Origin: VRUE01 sp963701265
Lineage (GTDB): Bacteria; Actinomycetota; Thermoleophilia; Solirubrobacterales; 70-9
Assembly: GCA_963701265.1 (NCBI GenBank)
Contig: OY969581.1
Location: forward strand, 1,612,001-1,676,000
DNA length: 64,000 bases
Reading direction: 5' to 3'
Shown piece after piece: positions 11,105 to 19,743 of this stretch. The translations under genes and the position numbers were made by a program. Under the pieces are notes generated by a model. That model was not told where the DNA came from. It saw only the letters and a list, made by a program, of their open reading frames with translations, and made no database searches. Every line of letters starts with the position of its first letter. Position 1 is the first letter of the stretch.

Positions 11105-12031
11105 TCAAGAGGGAGACGGGCCGCCGGTCCTCGCACGATTCAGCAACGTCCGCAGGTCCGCCGCGACAGCCTCCGGTTCGTCGTCGAGCTGGGCCCAAGA
11201 GATGCGAGTCACGTCGTAGCCCGCGGTGCGCAGAACCCGATCACGAGCGCGGTCTTCCCTGAAGGCAGATTTGGTGCCGTGCGCTTCCCAGCTATCGAGC
11301 TCGACTACCTGCCCGGTGCCGGCCCAATGGCAGTCGACTTGAAATCGCTCCTCGCCCACCATGATCCAGTCGTTGAGACGCGGTCGCGGTAGATCGTGGC
11401 GCCGAAGGAACGGCAGGAACCGTTCCTCGAGTCGGCTTCGGATACGGCCGGCGGGCAGTGCTTCCACGCGAGCCAGGGCGACCTGGACCCTTCGCAGCCC
11501 CCGTCGACCCGGGTAACGCTTGATCAAATCGAGAAGAGACAGTCGGTCGTAGAGCCGCAGGAATTCGAGCTGGCGGATGTCGTGCTCGACGCGATCGACC
11601 GACGACCTGGCCGCCAAGTCGAAAATCGTGCGCGGGGAAGTCGTGACGGCAATGCCTTCGCACACCGTGATCTCGTCGGCGGGCAGCACCGAAAGATGGC
11701 GACGAATCCGAGCCGAGGACGTACTTCTGTGTGAAACCGTCACGTCCACGGCCCCACCGACCGGGCCACGAATACCCCACAGCGCTGCTGCGGATTGGTG
11801 GCTTAGCACGGCACCTGATCCACCGGCCAGGACGGCTGCTGTCCATCTCCCCAGCTGGGAGATTCGACCGTGCCCTACGGCGTAGACCCCACGTCCGACA
11901 GAATGTAGTCGCCCTGTTGCGAGACGATGATCAATGGCGTCTTCGCCAAGCCCCAGCTCCAGCAGCTGCCTCCGCGCCACCACCCCATACTGCGCCTCAG
12001 CCAGCTGCGCCAGAGTGGCGTCTGGGTGCAT
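11105..12031 (-). CDS. AbiEi-antitoxin-like N-terminus fused to DUF559 nuclease-like domain
   Basis: About 308 residues. The N-terminal part (LAEAQYGVVARRQLLELG, then VGRGVYAVG and LSHQSAAALWGI) matches the winged-helix region of AbiEi-type antitoxin domain proteins. The C-terminal 110 residues, with VDCHWAGTGQVVELDSWEAH, FREDRARDRVLRTAGYDV and ISW, fit DUF559, a Vsr-like PD-(D/E)XK fold. No cognate AbiEii toxin is adjacent. The start at 12031 rather than 12085 is preferred because a 43-base inverted repeat fills the gap between the two. It lies between leuA and the leuC operon on the same strand. Whether it cuts DNA or regulates is unknown. Confidence 0.65.
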   Translation of the reverse strand: MHPDATLAQLAEAQYGVVARRQLLELGLGEDAIDHRLATGRLHSVGRGVYAVGHGRISQLGRWTAAVLAGGSGAVLSHQSAAALWGIRGPVGGAVDVTVSHRSTSSARIRRHLSVLPADEITVCEGIAVTTSPRTIFDLAARSSVDRVEHDIRQLEFLRLYDRLSLLDLIKRYPGRRGLRRVQVALARVEALPAGRIRSRLEERFLPFLRRHDLPRPRLNDWIMVGEERFQVDCHWAGTGQVVELDSWEAHGTKSAFREDRARDRVLRTAGYDVTRISWAQLDDEPEAVAADLRTLLNRARTGGPSPS

Positions 12032-12033
12032 GC

Positions 12034-12076
12034 GAGTCCGTCTCAACCCGCCTATTTCGCGGGATGAAACGGACTC
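12034..12076. repeat. Inverted repeat at the 5' end of the DUF559 gene
   Basis: GAGTCCGT at 12034-12041 pairs with ACGGACTC at 12069-12076, and inside it CCCGC pairs with GCGGG around CTATTTC. The dyad begins 2 bases upstream of the preferred ATG (12031), where an operator or translation-blocking hairpin would sit. An AbiEi-like protein binding its own promoter would fit, but this is inference. Confidence 0.5.
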
Positions 12077-12148
12077 GGCGGGCATGAGGCGATGGTCTCG
12101 CCCCTGGCGCTACGGGTGATGCGCAGCGCCGCATGGATGTGTGACGTC

Positions 12149-13735
12149 TTAGGGGCCGGGGGTGCGTTCGACCGCTGCCTCGGCGGTGGCCGCCTCGGCC
12201 TCACGGATCGCGGCGCCCTCCAGGGCATTCGACAGCGCTCGCACGTAGGCGCGGGCCGACGCCTCGAGGATGTCGGTGGCGACGCCTTGGCCGGTGGCCA
12301 GGCGGCCGGCGGCGCGCAGCATCACGGTCACTTGGCCGAGGGCGTCCTCTCCCCCGGTCACGGCCTCGACCGTGTACTGGCGCAGCTCGCACTCGGTGTC
12401 GGCGGCCTTCTGGATCGCCTGGAATATCGCGTCGACCGGGCCATCGCCGCCGGACTCGCCGACCGACTCCTGGCCGGAGGGCATTTTCACCGCGACGCGG
12501 GCAACCGGATCGCGGCGGGAGCCGGCCTCGACCTCGAACCAGGCCAACTCGTGAGCGTCGGTCTTCTCGCGCATCTCATCGGAGACGATCGCCTCCAGGT
12601 CCAGCGCGGTCACCTGCTTCTTGCGGTCGGCGACCTCCTTGAAGCGCTTGAAGGCAGCGTTTAGGGCGTTGCCCTCGACCTTGAAGCCCAGCTGGTCCAG
12701 GGCGTCGCGCAGGGCGTGGCGGCCCGAGTGCTTGCCCAGCACGATCGAGTTCGACTCCAGGCCGACCTCAGTTGCGTCCATGATCTCGTAGGTGGTGCGC
12801 TCCTTCAGCACGCCGTCCTGGTGGATGCCGGACTCGTGGGCGAAGGCGTTGCGGCCGACGATCGCCTTGTTGGGCTGGATCGCGTAGCCGGTCAGGCGCG
12901 AGACCATGCGGCTGGTGCGGGCCAGCTCGCGGGTGTTGATGGCGGTGGTCAAGCCGTGCACGTCCTCGCGAACCTTGACCAGCATCGCGATCTCCTCCAG
13001 CGAGCAGTTGCCCGCGCGCTCGCCGATGCCGTTGACGGCGCACTCGACCTGCCGGGCCCCGGCCAGCACGCCGGCGTAGGAGTTGGCGACGGCCAGACCC
13101 AGGTCATCGTGGCAATGCACCGAGGTCTCGACCTCGCGCAGCCCCGGCACCAGCTCGTACAGGCGCCGCCAGTACTCGGCGTACTCCTCCGGCGTCGTGT
13201 AGCCGACCGTGTCGGGAATGTTGACCACGGTCGCGCCCTCTTCGACCGCGATCGCGCAGACCTCGGCGGTGAACTCGATGTCGGCGCGGGTCGCGTCCAT
13301 CGGTGAGAACTCGACGTCCTCACAGTAGGACTTGGCCAGGGTCACGGCCGCCCGTGCCTGGCCCTTGACGTCCTCGCGGTCGGTCTGCAGCTGGTGCTCG
13401 ATGTGGATGTCGGAGGTCGAGATGAAGGTGTGGATGCGGGGTCGCGCCGCGTCCTTGATCGCTCCCCAGGCGGCGTCGATGTCGGCCTTGTGGGTGCGGG
13501 CCAGGCCGCAGATCACCGGTCCCTCGACGCCGCGGGCGATTGCCTCGACCGCCTCGAAATCACCGGGCGAGGTGATCGGGAAGCCGGCCTCGATCACGTC
13601 AACTCCCAGGCGAGCCAGCTGCTGGGCGATCTCGACCTTCTCCGCCTTGTTCAGCGAAATTCCGGGCGACTGCTCGCCGTCGCGCAGTGTCGTGTCAAAG
13701 ATGTGGACGCGGTTTGCGTCGTCTACTGGTGCCAC
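12149..13735 (-). CDS. leuA: 2-isopropylmalate synthase
   Basis: First committed step of leucine synthesis: acetyl-CoA plus 2-ketoisovalerate to 2-isopropylmalate. 528 residues. FDTTLRDGEQSPG is at 13-25, metal-binding SVHCHDDLGLAVANS near 205, the conserved GIGERAGN and NAFAHESGIHQDG follow, and a LeuA regulatory domain covers about 395-505 (leucine feedback site). A short Ala/Glu-rich tail ends the protein. The GTG at 13735 has a very strong AAGGAGGAGGA at 13750-13740. Expression is probably controlled by the leader peptide and hairpins just upstream. Confidence 0.96.
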   Translation of the reverse strand: MAPVDDANRVHIFDTTLRDGEQSPGISLNKAEKVEIAQQLARLGVDVIEAGFPITSPGDFEAVEAIARGVEGPVICGLARTHKADIDAAWGAIKDAARPRIHTFISTSDIHIEHQLQTDREDVKGQARAAVTLAKSYCEDVEFSPMDATRADIEFTAEVCAIAVEEGATVVNIPDTVGYTTPEEYAEYWRRLYELVPGLREVETSVHCHDDLGLAVANSYAGVLAGARQVECAVNGIGERAGNCSLEEIAMLVKVREDVHGLTTAINTRELARTSRMVSRLTGYAIQPNKAIVGRNAFAHESGIHQDGVLKERTTYEIMDATEVGLESNSIVLGKHSGRHALRDALDQLGFKVEGNALNAAFKRFKEVADRKKQVTALDLEAIVSDEMREKTDAHELAWFEVEAGSRRDPVARVAVKMPSGQESVGESGGDGPVDAIFQAIQKAADTECELRQYTVEAVTGGEDALGQVTVMLRAAGRLATGQGVATDILEASARAYVRALSNALEGAAIREAEAATAEAAVERTPGP

Positions 13736-13739
13736 TGGG

Positions 13740-13796
13740 TCCTCCTCCTTCTCTGCTTCTCTCGAATGACCTTGTCTCTCGCGGCTATCGCGCCGC
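13740..13796 (-). promoter_or_regulatory. leuA Shine-Dalgarno region and attenuator hairpin
   Basis: Between the leader-peptide stop and leuA the minus strand has a GCGGC/GCCGC hairpin (13781-13796) and then the leuA ribosome-binding site AAGGAGGAGGA (13750-13740). GAGAAGGAG at 13753-13745, which includes the 5' part of this site, is exactly complementary to CTCCTTCTC at 13832-13824 inside the leader's leucine codon run. Pairing of the two would hide the leuA ribosome-binding site unless a ribosome stalls on the Leu codons. Confidence 0.55.
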
Positions 13797-13802
13797 CCAG
13801 CG

Positions 13803-13862
13803 CTATTCCCCCCGGAGGGGGAGGAGAAGGAGAAGCGCGAGGCTGTCGGGCCGGTGCGTCAT
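13803..13862 (-). CDS. Leucine-rich leader peptide of leuA
   Basis: The minus strand encodes MTHRPDSLALLLLLPLRGE, 19 residues with seven leucines, five of them consecutive (CTT CTC CTT CTC CTC at 13835-13821). The stop at 13803 is 67 bases ahead of leuA. The end of the frame overlaps a CCCCC-TCC-GGGGG hairpin (13808-13821). Leader peptides rich in the end-product amino acid control leuA by attenuation in other actinobacteria and in enterobacteria, so a regulatory role is likely. No clear ribosome-binding site precedes the ATG; leaderless translation is possible. Confidence 0.75.
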   Translation of the reverse strand: MTHRPDSLALLLLLPLRGE

Positions 13863-13954
13863 TCGGTCGCCCCAGCTTAGCGTAGGCTGCGCGCATCGCA
13901 AGCGAGGTTTCCTCAAGCACGATCCCCCGCTCGACCTGGTTTGCCCTCTTCGCG

Positions 13955-15304
13955 ATGGGCATCGCCGTGGTCGTGATCGCCAACGACTTCTCCGCGATCA
14001 ACGTCGCCCTGCCGACGATGGAGAAGGACTTCGACACCAGCATCAACACGATCCAGTGGGTGGTCAACGCCTACGCGCTGACCTTTGGCGTGATGATCGT
14101 CACCGGCGGGCGGCTGGCAGACATGTTCGGGCGGCGCAACGCCTTCTTCCTCGGCACCGCGATCTTCGCCTCGATGTCGGCGCTGGGCGGCGCGGCACAG
14201 ACGGAGACCTGGCTGATTGCGACGCGGACCTTGATGGGGATCGGTGGGGCGTTGATGTGGCCGGCGATCCTCGGCATGACCTACGCCCTGCTGCCCGAAG
14301 ACAAGGCGGGACTGGCGGGCGGGATCATCATCGGTGCCGCGGGGCTCGGCAACGCGGTTGGCCCGCTGATCGGCGGCGTGCTCACCGACGCGCTCAGCTG
14401 GCGCTGGATCTTCTTCCTCAACGTGCCGATCTCGATCTTTGCCGTGCTCGTCACCTACCGCCTGGTCAAAGTCGCGGAGCCGGACGAGGGCAGGCAGCAG
14501 ATCGACTACCCCGGGATCGCGGCGATCTCGGTCGGGCTGGTCTCACTGCTCGTCGCCCTCGACCAGATCGACGACTGGGGCATCGGCGACCCGCGGGTCT
14601 TCGGCCTGCTGATTCTCTCGGCGGTCCTGTTGATCGCCTTTGTCCCGATTGAGCGCCGCGCCGGCAAGAGCGCACTGATTCCACGCGAGGTGATGGCCAA
14701 CGAGAGCTTCCGCGCCTCCTGCCTGGCGATCCTGCTGATGTCGGCGACCTTCTTCGCCGCCCTGCTCTACCTGCCGCAGTTCATGCAACACCAGCTCGGT
14801 TACTCGCCGCTGGAGGCGGGAGTCGGCCTACTGCCCTTCCTCGCCACCTTCGCCGCGGTCTCCTTCGTCGCCGGACCGCTCTATGAGCGGCTGGGAGCGA
14901 AGCTGCTGGCGACGGTGGGGGCAGCTTGCATCACCATCTCCCCCTTCATCTTCTCGCTCGTCGCCTCGCGCTCGAGCTACGCGTCCTTGATCCCCGGCAT
15001 GGTCGTGCTCGGGATCGGGATCGGCAGCTTCTACCCGACGGCGACGACTGCCGGGGTCACCTCGGTCGACGAATCGCAGACCAGCCTCGCCGGCGGCATC
15101 GTCTACATGTTCCAGATCGCCGGCGGCTCGATCGGTCTGGGGCTGACCACCACGGTCTTCTCGGCGCAGTCCTCCTTCACCGATGGCATCGAGGCGGCCT
15201 TCAGGCTCGACGCTGCGCTCTCGCTGGTCGGCTTTCTGGTCGCGCTCTTCTTCGTCGGTGGCCGGCTATTCGGCCGACGCTCAGCTGCTGCGCCTTCGCC
15301 TTAG
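13955..15304 (+). CDS. MFS drug efflux transporter, DHA2 (14-TM) family
   Basis: Proton-driven inner-membrane exporter of about 449 residues. TM1 contains the family D and N residues (IANDFSAINVALP). Motif A is GGRLADMFGRRNAF at about 51-64, motif C is GAAGLGNAVGPLIGG at about 126-140, and the following helices give the 14-TM EmrB/QacA pattern. Substrate unknown. The reading frame is open and protein-like for 20 codons upstream (STWFALFA precedes the ATG), but no canonical start codon occurs there, so the true N-terminus is unsure. It diverges from leuA across a 219-base region holding the leuA leader, and its stop overlaps that of the RTX gene. Confidence 0.85.
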   Translation: MGIAVVVIANDFSAINVALPTMEKDFDTSINTIQWVVNAYALTFGVMIVTGGRLADMFGRRNAFFLGTAIFASMSALGGAAQTETWLIATRTLMGIGGALMWPAILGMTYALLPEDKAGLAGGIIIGAAGLGNAVGPLIGGVLTDALSWRWIFFLNVPISIFAVLVTYRLVKVAEPDEGRQQIDYPGIAAISVGLVSLLVALDQIDDWGIGDPRVFGLLILSAVLLIAFVPIERRAGKSALIPREVMANESFRASCLAILLMSATFFAALLYLPQFMQHQLGYSPLEAGVGLLPFLATFAAVSFVAGPLYERLGAKLLATVGAACITISPFIFSLVASRSSYASLIPGMVVLGIGIGSFYPTATTAGVTSVDESQTSLAGGIVYMFQIAGGSIGLGLTTTVFSAQSSFTDGIEAAFRLDAALSLVGFLVALFFVGGRLFGRRSAAAPSP

Positions 15305-15867
15305 AGCAGTGGACGCAGCGACGAGCGGATGACGTTTTCGCCGCTGCCGCCGACCAGCGTGTCCTGACCGCTGCCGCCGCGCATGAGGTCGTTACCGCTG
15401 CCACCAAAAAGTTCGTCGTTACCGCTGCCGCCGAAGAGGAGATCGTCGCCACCGCGGCCGGCCAGCTTGTCGTTGCCGTCGCCACCGATCAACTTGTCGG
15501 GCCCGCCGCCGCCGATCAGGACGTCACGGCCCGGTCCGCCGCGCATCGTCACCGGCACTTCGACCACGCTGGCAACGGAGACGGTGTCGTCGCCTTCGCC
15601 GGCGTTGACTTCGAAGCCGGCGACGAGGGGCGCCTTGCAGACCAGCTCATTCGGCATGCCGGGAGTGTTTTCACAAATCGTGCCGCCGACTTCGAGCGGG
15701 GCGACCGAGTCGATCACGTAGCTGCGCCCATCGGGGGTCAGCCAGATGTGAATCATGCTCTGCGTGGTCCCTCCTGCGAGGACCACCGTGTAGGTCGTTT
15801 CGGCGTTCGCGACCGGAGCGGCCTGCGCCGCCAGGATCGCCAGCATGATCAGAATCGCCCTCTTCAT
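15301..15867 (-). CDS. Secreted RTX-type calcium-binding repeat protein
   Basis: A 188-residue exported protein. The start at MKRAILIMLAILAAQ gives a clean signal peptide, probably cleaved after ANA (about residue 22). The middle is a beta-rich domain with one likely disulfide (ICENT...VCKAP). Residues about 110-175 hold tandem GGxGxDxLx nonapeptides (GGPGRD, GGDGNDKL, GRGGDDLL, GGSGNDEL, GGSGNDLM, GGSGQDTL), which form a calcium-bound beta roll. There is no catalytic domain, so it is more likely structural or surface-associated than a toxin. It is convergent with the efflux pump. Confidence 0.8.
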   Translation of the reverse strand: MKRAILIMLAILAAQAAPVANAETTYTVVLAGGTTQSMIHIWLTPDGRSYVIDSVAPLEVGGTICENTPGMPNELVCKAPLVAGFEVNAGEGDDTVSVASVVEVPVTMRGGPGRDVLIGGGGPDKLIGGDGNDKLAGRGGDDLLFGGSGNDELFGGSGNDLMRGGSGQDTLVGGSGENVIRSSLRPLL

Positions 15868-15895
15868 CAGGAATACCCCGCGCCGCGCCGCAGGC

Positions 15896-16930
15896 CTAAC
15901 TAGGAAACAGCACAACCTTGCCGACGTTGCGGCGCTGGGCGATGAATTCGTGTGCCTCGCCGGCGCGCTCGAAGGGGAATGCCTCGGCGACGACAGGTTC
16001 GAGACGCCCGGCTTCGAGGTCCGCCATCAGCGGCTCGGTGACCCGGTCGAGGCCGCCCTCTCGTTCCCACCACTTGAGCATGTTGAGGCCGAAGACCCCC
16101 TTGTTCTCGTTCATCAGCGCCAGGCTCTTCCACCAGGGGATCGTCGCCATGGGCATCTTGGCCAGGCTCTTCAGCGCCGCCGGAATGTCACGACCGCTTT
16201 CCTTCGTCACCTCGGAGAGGCCGTACATGACGACGCGACCACCGGAGCGAAGCAGGCGGTAGTCCTTGCGGAAGGAGGTCGGGCCAAGGGCGTCGATGAC
16301 CAGGTCAACGCCCTCACCACCGGTGATCCGCATGACCTCGGCCTCGAAGTCCTGGTTGCGGTAGTCGATCGCGTGGGTGACCCCCTGCGCCCGAATTGCG
16401 TCGTGCTTGGCGGGCGAGGCGGTACCGAAGATCTCAGCGCCGACGTTGCGGGCAATCTGGGTGGCGGCGATGCCGACACCGCCGGCGGCAGCGTGGATCA
16501 GGACGCGGTCGCCCTCGCGCAGGCTGCCCATGATGATCAGGGCGGCGTAGGCGGTGCCGTAGTTGACCGGGAAGGCGGCCCCCTGCTCGAAGCTGAGCGA
16601 CTCGGGCAGGGGCAGCGCCTGGTCGGCGGGCACGGTGACCAGCTCGGCCTGACCGCCGAAGCGAGTGCCGGCCATGACTCGGTCGCCGACGGCGAAATCG
16701 GTCACTCCCGCGCCGACGGTCTCGATCGTTCCCGCGACCTCGTAACCCATCACGCAAGGGGTCTTGGGCGCATCCGGATAGAGGCCGAGCCGGGCCATCG
16801 TGTCGGCGAAGTTGATTCCGGCGGCCTTGACCGCGATCCGAACCTCTCCGGGGCCGACCGGCGGATCAGGGCGCTCGAGGACCTGCAGCACCTGCGGCCC
16901 ACCGTTCCCCGTCTGCACCAGCGCCTTCAC
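15896..16930 (-). CDS. Zinc-free medium-chain quinone oxidoreductase, VAT1-like
   Basis: A 344-residue MDR-superfamily NADPH-dependent reductase. It has a GroES-like N-terminal half (AAGINFADTMARLGLYP), the Rossmann motif HAAAGGVGIAATQIA at about 144-158, and no structural-zinc cysteine cluster, which is the quinone-oxidoreductase type. PWWKSLALMNENKGVFGLNM is typical of the VAT1-like branch. The substrate is unknown; quinone or enone reduction is inferred from family. It lies 28 bases after serA on the same strand and may be co-transcribed. Confidence 0.85.
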   Translation of the reverse strand: MKALVQTGNGGPQVLQVLERPDPPVGPGEVRIAVKAAGINFADTMARLGLYPDAPKTPCVMGYEVAGTIETVGAGVTDFAVGDRVMAGTRFGGQAELVTVPADQALPLPESLSFEQGAAFPVNYGTAYAALIIMGSLREGDRVLIHAAAGGVGIAATQIARNVGAEIFGTASPAKHDAIRAQGVTHAIDYRNQDFEAEVMRITGGEGVDLVIDALGPTSFRKDYRLLRSGGRVVMYGLSEVTKESGRDIPAALKSLAKMPMATIPWWKSLALMNENKGVFGLNMLKWWEREGGLDRVTEPLMADLEAGRLEPVVAEAFPFERAGEAHEFIAQRRNVGKVVLFPS

Positions 16931-16958
16931 CGGGCAAGCCTACTTGACTGGTCTTGTC

Positions 16959-18539
16959 CTAAAGATCGACCGAGCGGCCGATGGAGAAGCCGTCGAGCTC
17001 AAGGATCCTGCCGATCGTCTGCTCGTTGACGGCGGCGTCGGTGGTGAGTGCCATAACTGCCCGCTCGCCGTCCTCCTCGGCGCCGACGGCGGCCGAGACG
17101 ATGTTGACCCCCTCCTCGCCGAAGATCGAGCCGACCCGGCCGATCATGCCGGGACGGTCCGCGTAGCGGAAGACCGCGATGTGCTCGGCGAAGGGCAGGT
17201 AGAAGCTCTCGCCCCAGACCGAGACCAGGTAGGGCTCGTTGCGCGGCCCGACGCCGGTGCCGGCGACCTCGACTTCGTCCTCGCCGGAGCGCAGCCGCAC
17301 GGTGACCAGCTCGGTGAAGTCCTCCGAGCTCGACTCCTTGGTCTCAACCAGGTCGACGCCGCGTTCTTCGGCCATCTGCGGCGCGTTGACCAGGTTCACG
17401 GGCTCCTCGGTGTGGCCGGAGAGGATCCCAACCAGGACGGCGATGCCGAGCAGCCGGGTGTCGTGCTGGGCGAGTTTGCCGCGGAACTCGACCGCGACCC
17501 GATCGACGGGAGCCTCGCCGAGGCCCTCGGCGAGGCGACCCAGCTTTTCGCAGAGCGGCACGAAGGGCGAGAGGGCTTCCATCTCCTCGGGGCGCACCGC
17601 GGCGATGTTGACCGCGTTGGTGACCACTGCTCCGGTCAGCGCGGCGGTCACCTGTTCGGCGGTGACGACGCCGGCGCGGTCCTGGGCCTCGGCGGTCGAG
17701 GCACCCAGGTGCGGCGTGACGACGACGTCCCCGCGGGCGAAGATCGCGTGCTCGGTGAAGGGCTCGGCGGGAAAGACGTCGAGCGCGGCGCCGCCGACCT
17801 TGCCCGACTCCAGGCCGGCCAGGAGCGCGTCGAGGTCGACCAGCTCGCCGCGGGCGCAGTTGACGATCCGCACCCCCTCCTTCATCGCGGCGATCGCCTC
17901 GGCGTCGATCAGGTTGATCGTGTCGGGAGTCTTGGGCACGTGGACGGTGACCACGTCGGCTTGGCCGAAGAGCTCCTCGATGCTCTCGGCACCCTCAACG
18001 CCCAGTTCGCGGAAGCGCTCGGCGGAGACGAACTTGTCGAAGGCGACGACGTCCATCTCGAAGGCCTGGGCTCGTTTGGCGACGAGCTGGCCGATGCGGC
18101 CGAAGCCGACGATGCCGATCGTCTTGCCGTAGAGCTCGGCGCCCTTGAACTTGGCCCGGTCCCAGCGACCGTCGACGAGCGCGCCGTGGGCCTGGGGAAC
18201 GTTGCGGAAGAGGGCGAGAGCCAGCGCAAGGGTGTGCTCGGCGGCGGCGACGGAGTTCGATTCGGGCGCGTTGGCGACGACGATGCCGCGGCGGGTGGCG
18301 GCGGGGATGTCAACGTTGTCGACGCCGGTGCCGGCGCGGCCGATCACCTTGAGGTTGGTCGCCTTCTCGATCAGCTCCGGCGTCAGCTTCGTCGCCGAGC
18401 GGATCAGGATCGCGTCGTAGCCGCCGATCGCCTCGCCCAGCTCCTCGTCGGACATCTCGAGGCCAAGGTCGACGTCGAAGTTCTGGCGCAGCAGATCGAC
18501 GCCCGAGTCGGCGATCTTCTCCTTGACGAGTACTTTCAC
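16959..18539 (-). CDS. serA: D-3-phosphoglycerate dehydrogenase
   Basis: Oxidises 3-phosphoglycerate to 3-phosphohydroxypyruvate, the first step of serine synthesis. 526 residues from a GTG that overlaps the serC stop (GTGA). NAD motif GIVGFGRIG is at about 142-150 and the catalytic triad is R230 (NCARGELVD), E259 and H277 (PHLGAST). The long form adds an intervening domain and a C-terminal ACT domain (about 455-526), the serine-sensing module of actinobacterial SerA, so feedback inhibition by serine is likely. Confidence 0.96.
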   Translation of the reverse strand: MKVLVKEKIADSGVDLLRQNFDVDLGLEMSDEELGEAIGGYDAILIRSATKLTPELIEKATNLKVIGRAGTGVDNVDIPAATRRGIVVANAPESNSVAAAEHTLALALALFRNVPQAHGALVDGRWDRAKFKGAELYGKTIGIVGFGRIGQLVAKRAQAFEMDVVAFDKFVSAERFRELGVEGAESIEELFGQADVVTVHVPKTPDTINLIDAEAIAAMKEGVRIVNCARGELVDLDALLAGLESGKVGGAALDVFPAEPFTEHAIFARGDVVVTPHLGASTAEAQDRAGVVTAEQVTAALTGAVVTNAVNIAAVRPEEMEALSPFVPLCEKLGRLAEGLGEAPVDRVAVEFRGKLAQHDTRLLGIAVLVGILSGHTEEPVNLVNAPQMAEERGVDLVETKESSSEDFTELVTVRLRSGEDEVEVAGTGVGPRNEPYLVSVWGESFYLPFAEHIAVFRYADRPGMIGRVGSIFGEEGVNIVSAAVGAEEDGERAVMALTTDAAVNEQTIGRILELDGFSIGRSVDL

Positions 18540-19675
18540 CGGCGGGCCTCCCCCACGTTCTCGACCACCCAATCGACGCAGGCGGTCAGGGCTTCTACGT
18601 CAGCCGGCTCGACCGCCGGGAACATGCCGATGCGCAGCTGGTTGCGCCCCAGCTTGCGGTAGGGCTCGGTGTCGACGATGCCGTTGGCGCGCAGCGTGGC
18701 AGCGATCACGGCGGCGTCGACCGAGTCGGCGAAATCGATCGTGCCGACGACCAGCGAGCGCTTGGCCGGGTCGGCGACAAAGGGGGTGGCGAACTCGCTG
18801 GCCTCGGCCCAGCCGTAGAGATGGCCGGAGGAAGCGGAGGTGCGCTCGACGCACCCGTCCAGCCCGCCCTGCGCCAGCATCCACTCGACCTGATCGGCGA
18901 GCAAGAGCAGCGTGGCCAGGGCCGGGGTGTTGTAGGTCTGCTCCTTGCGCGAGCTATCCAGCGCGGTCTGCAGGGAAAGGAAGCCCGGCTGCCAACGATC
19001 AGCAGCCCCGTCGAGCTCCTCGATGCGGGCGATCGCGGCTGGGCTGAGCGCTGCCAGCCAAAGGCCCCCGTCGGCGCCGAATGCCTTCTGAGGAGCGAAG
19101 TAGTAGACGTCGGCCTGGCTCGCGTCGAGCGGCAGGCCGCCGGCACCCGAGGTGGCGTCGATCAGGACAAGGGCATCGCCAGCGCCGTCAGGTCGCTGCA
19201 CCGGCACCATCACGCCGGTCGAGGTCTCGTTGTGGGCCCAGGCAATCACGTCGGCGGCTGGGTCGGCGACAGGCGCAGGCGCATCTCCCGGCTCGGCCTC
19301 GATCACGATCGAATCGGCAAGGAAGGGTGCTCCGGCAGTGGCCTTGGCGAACTTCTGCGAGAACTCGCCGTAAGTGAGGTGCAGCGCGCGCTCGCGCACG
19401 AGCCAGGCGCAGGCGGCATCCCAGAAGGCGGTGGTACCGCCATTGCCGAGCGCAATCTCGTAGCCGTCGGGCAGGTTGAAGAGATCGGCGAGACCGGAAC
19501 GAACACGACCAACCAGATCGCGCACCGGCGCCTGGCGATGCGAGGTCCCCATCAGCTTCGACTGCCCGGCGAGCTTCTCGAGCGCCTCTGGCCGCACCTT
19601 CGAGGGCCCACAGCCGAAGCGGCCGTCGGCCGGCTTGAGCTCGCTGGGGATCTGGGCGGAGGTCTCGGTCGTCAC
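18536..19675 (-). CDS. serC: Phosphoserine aminotransferase, mycobacterial type
   Basis: Second step of serine synthesis: transamination of 3-phosphohydroxypyruvate with glutamate. 379 residues. The N-terminal RFGCGPSKVRPEALEKLA, the GTSHRQAPVRDLVGRVR block and the PLP lysine K197 in YYFAPQKAFGADGG match the mycobacterial SerC branch rather than the E. coli one. It forms an operon with serA (4-base overlap) and diverges from the cupin gene at 19744. Confidence 0.94.
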   Translation of the reverse strand: MTTETSAQIPSELKPADGRFGCGPSKVRPEALEKLAGQSKLMGTSHRQAPVRDLVGRVRSGLADLFNLPDGYEIALGNGGTTAFWDAACAWLVRERALHLTYGEFSQKFAKATAGAPFLADSIVIEAEPGDAPAPVADPAADVIAWAHNETSTGVMVPVQRPDGAGDALVLIDATSGAGGLPLDASQADVYYFAPQKAFGADGGLWLAALSPAAIARIEELDGAADRWQPGFLSLQTALDSSRKEQTYNTPALATLLLLADQVEWMLAQGGLDGCVERTSASSGHLYGWAEASEFATPFVADPAKRSLVVGTIDFADSVDAAVIAATLRANGIVDTEPYRKLGRNQLRIGMFPAVEPADVEALTACVDWVVENVGEARR

Positions 19676-19743
19676 GGCGGAGGCGACAGGTTAGTGACCG
19701 CGACGGGTGGACCCCGGCCAGCCATCGGCATAGGCTGCAGGCC

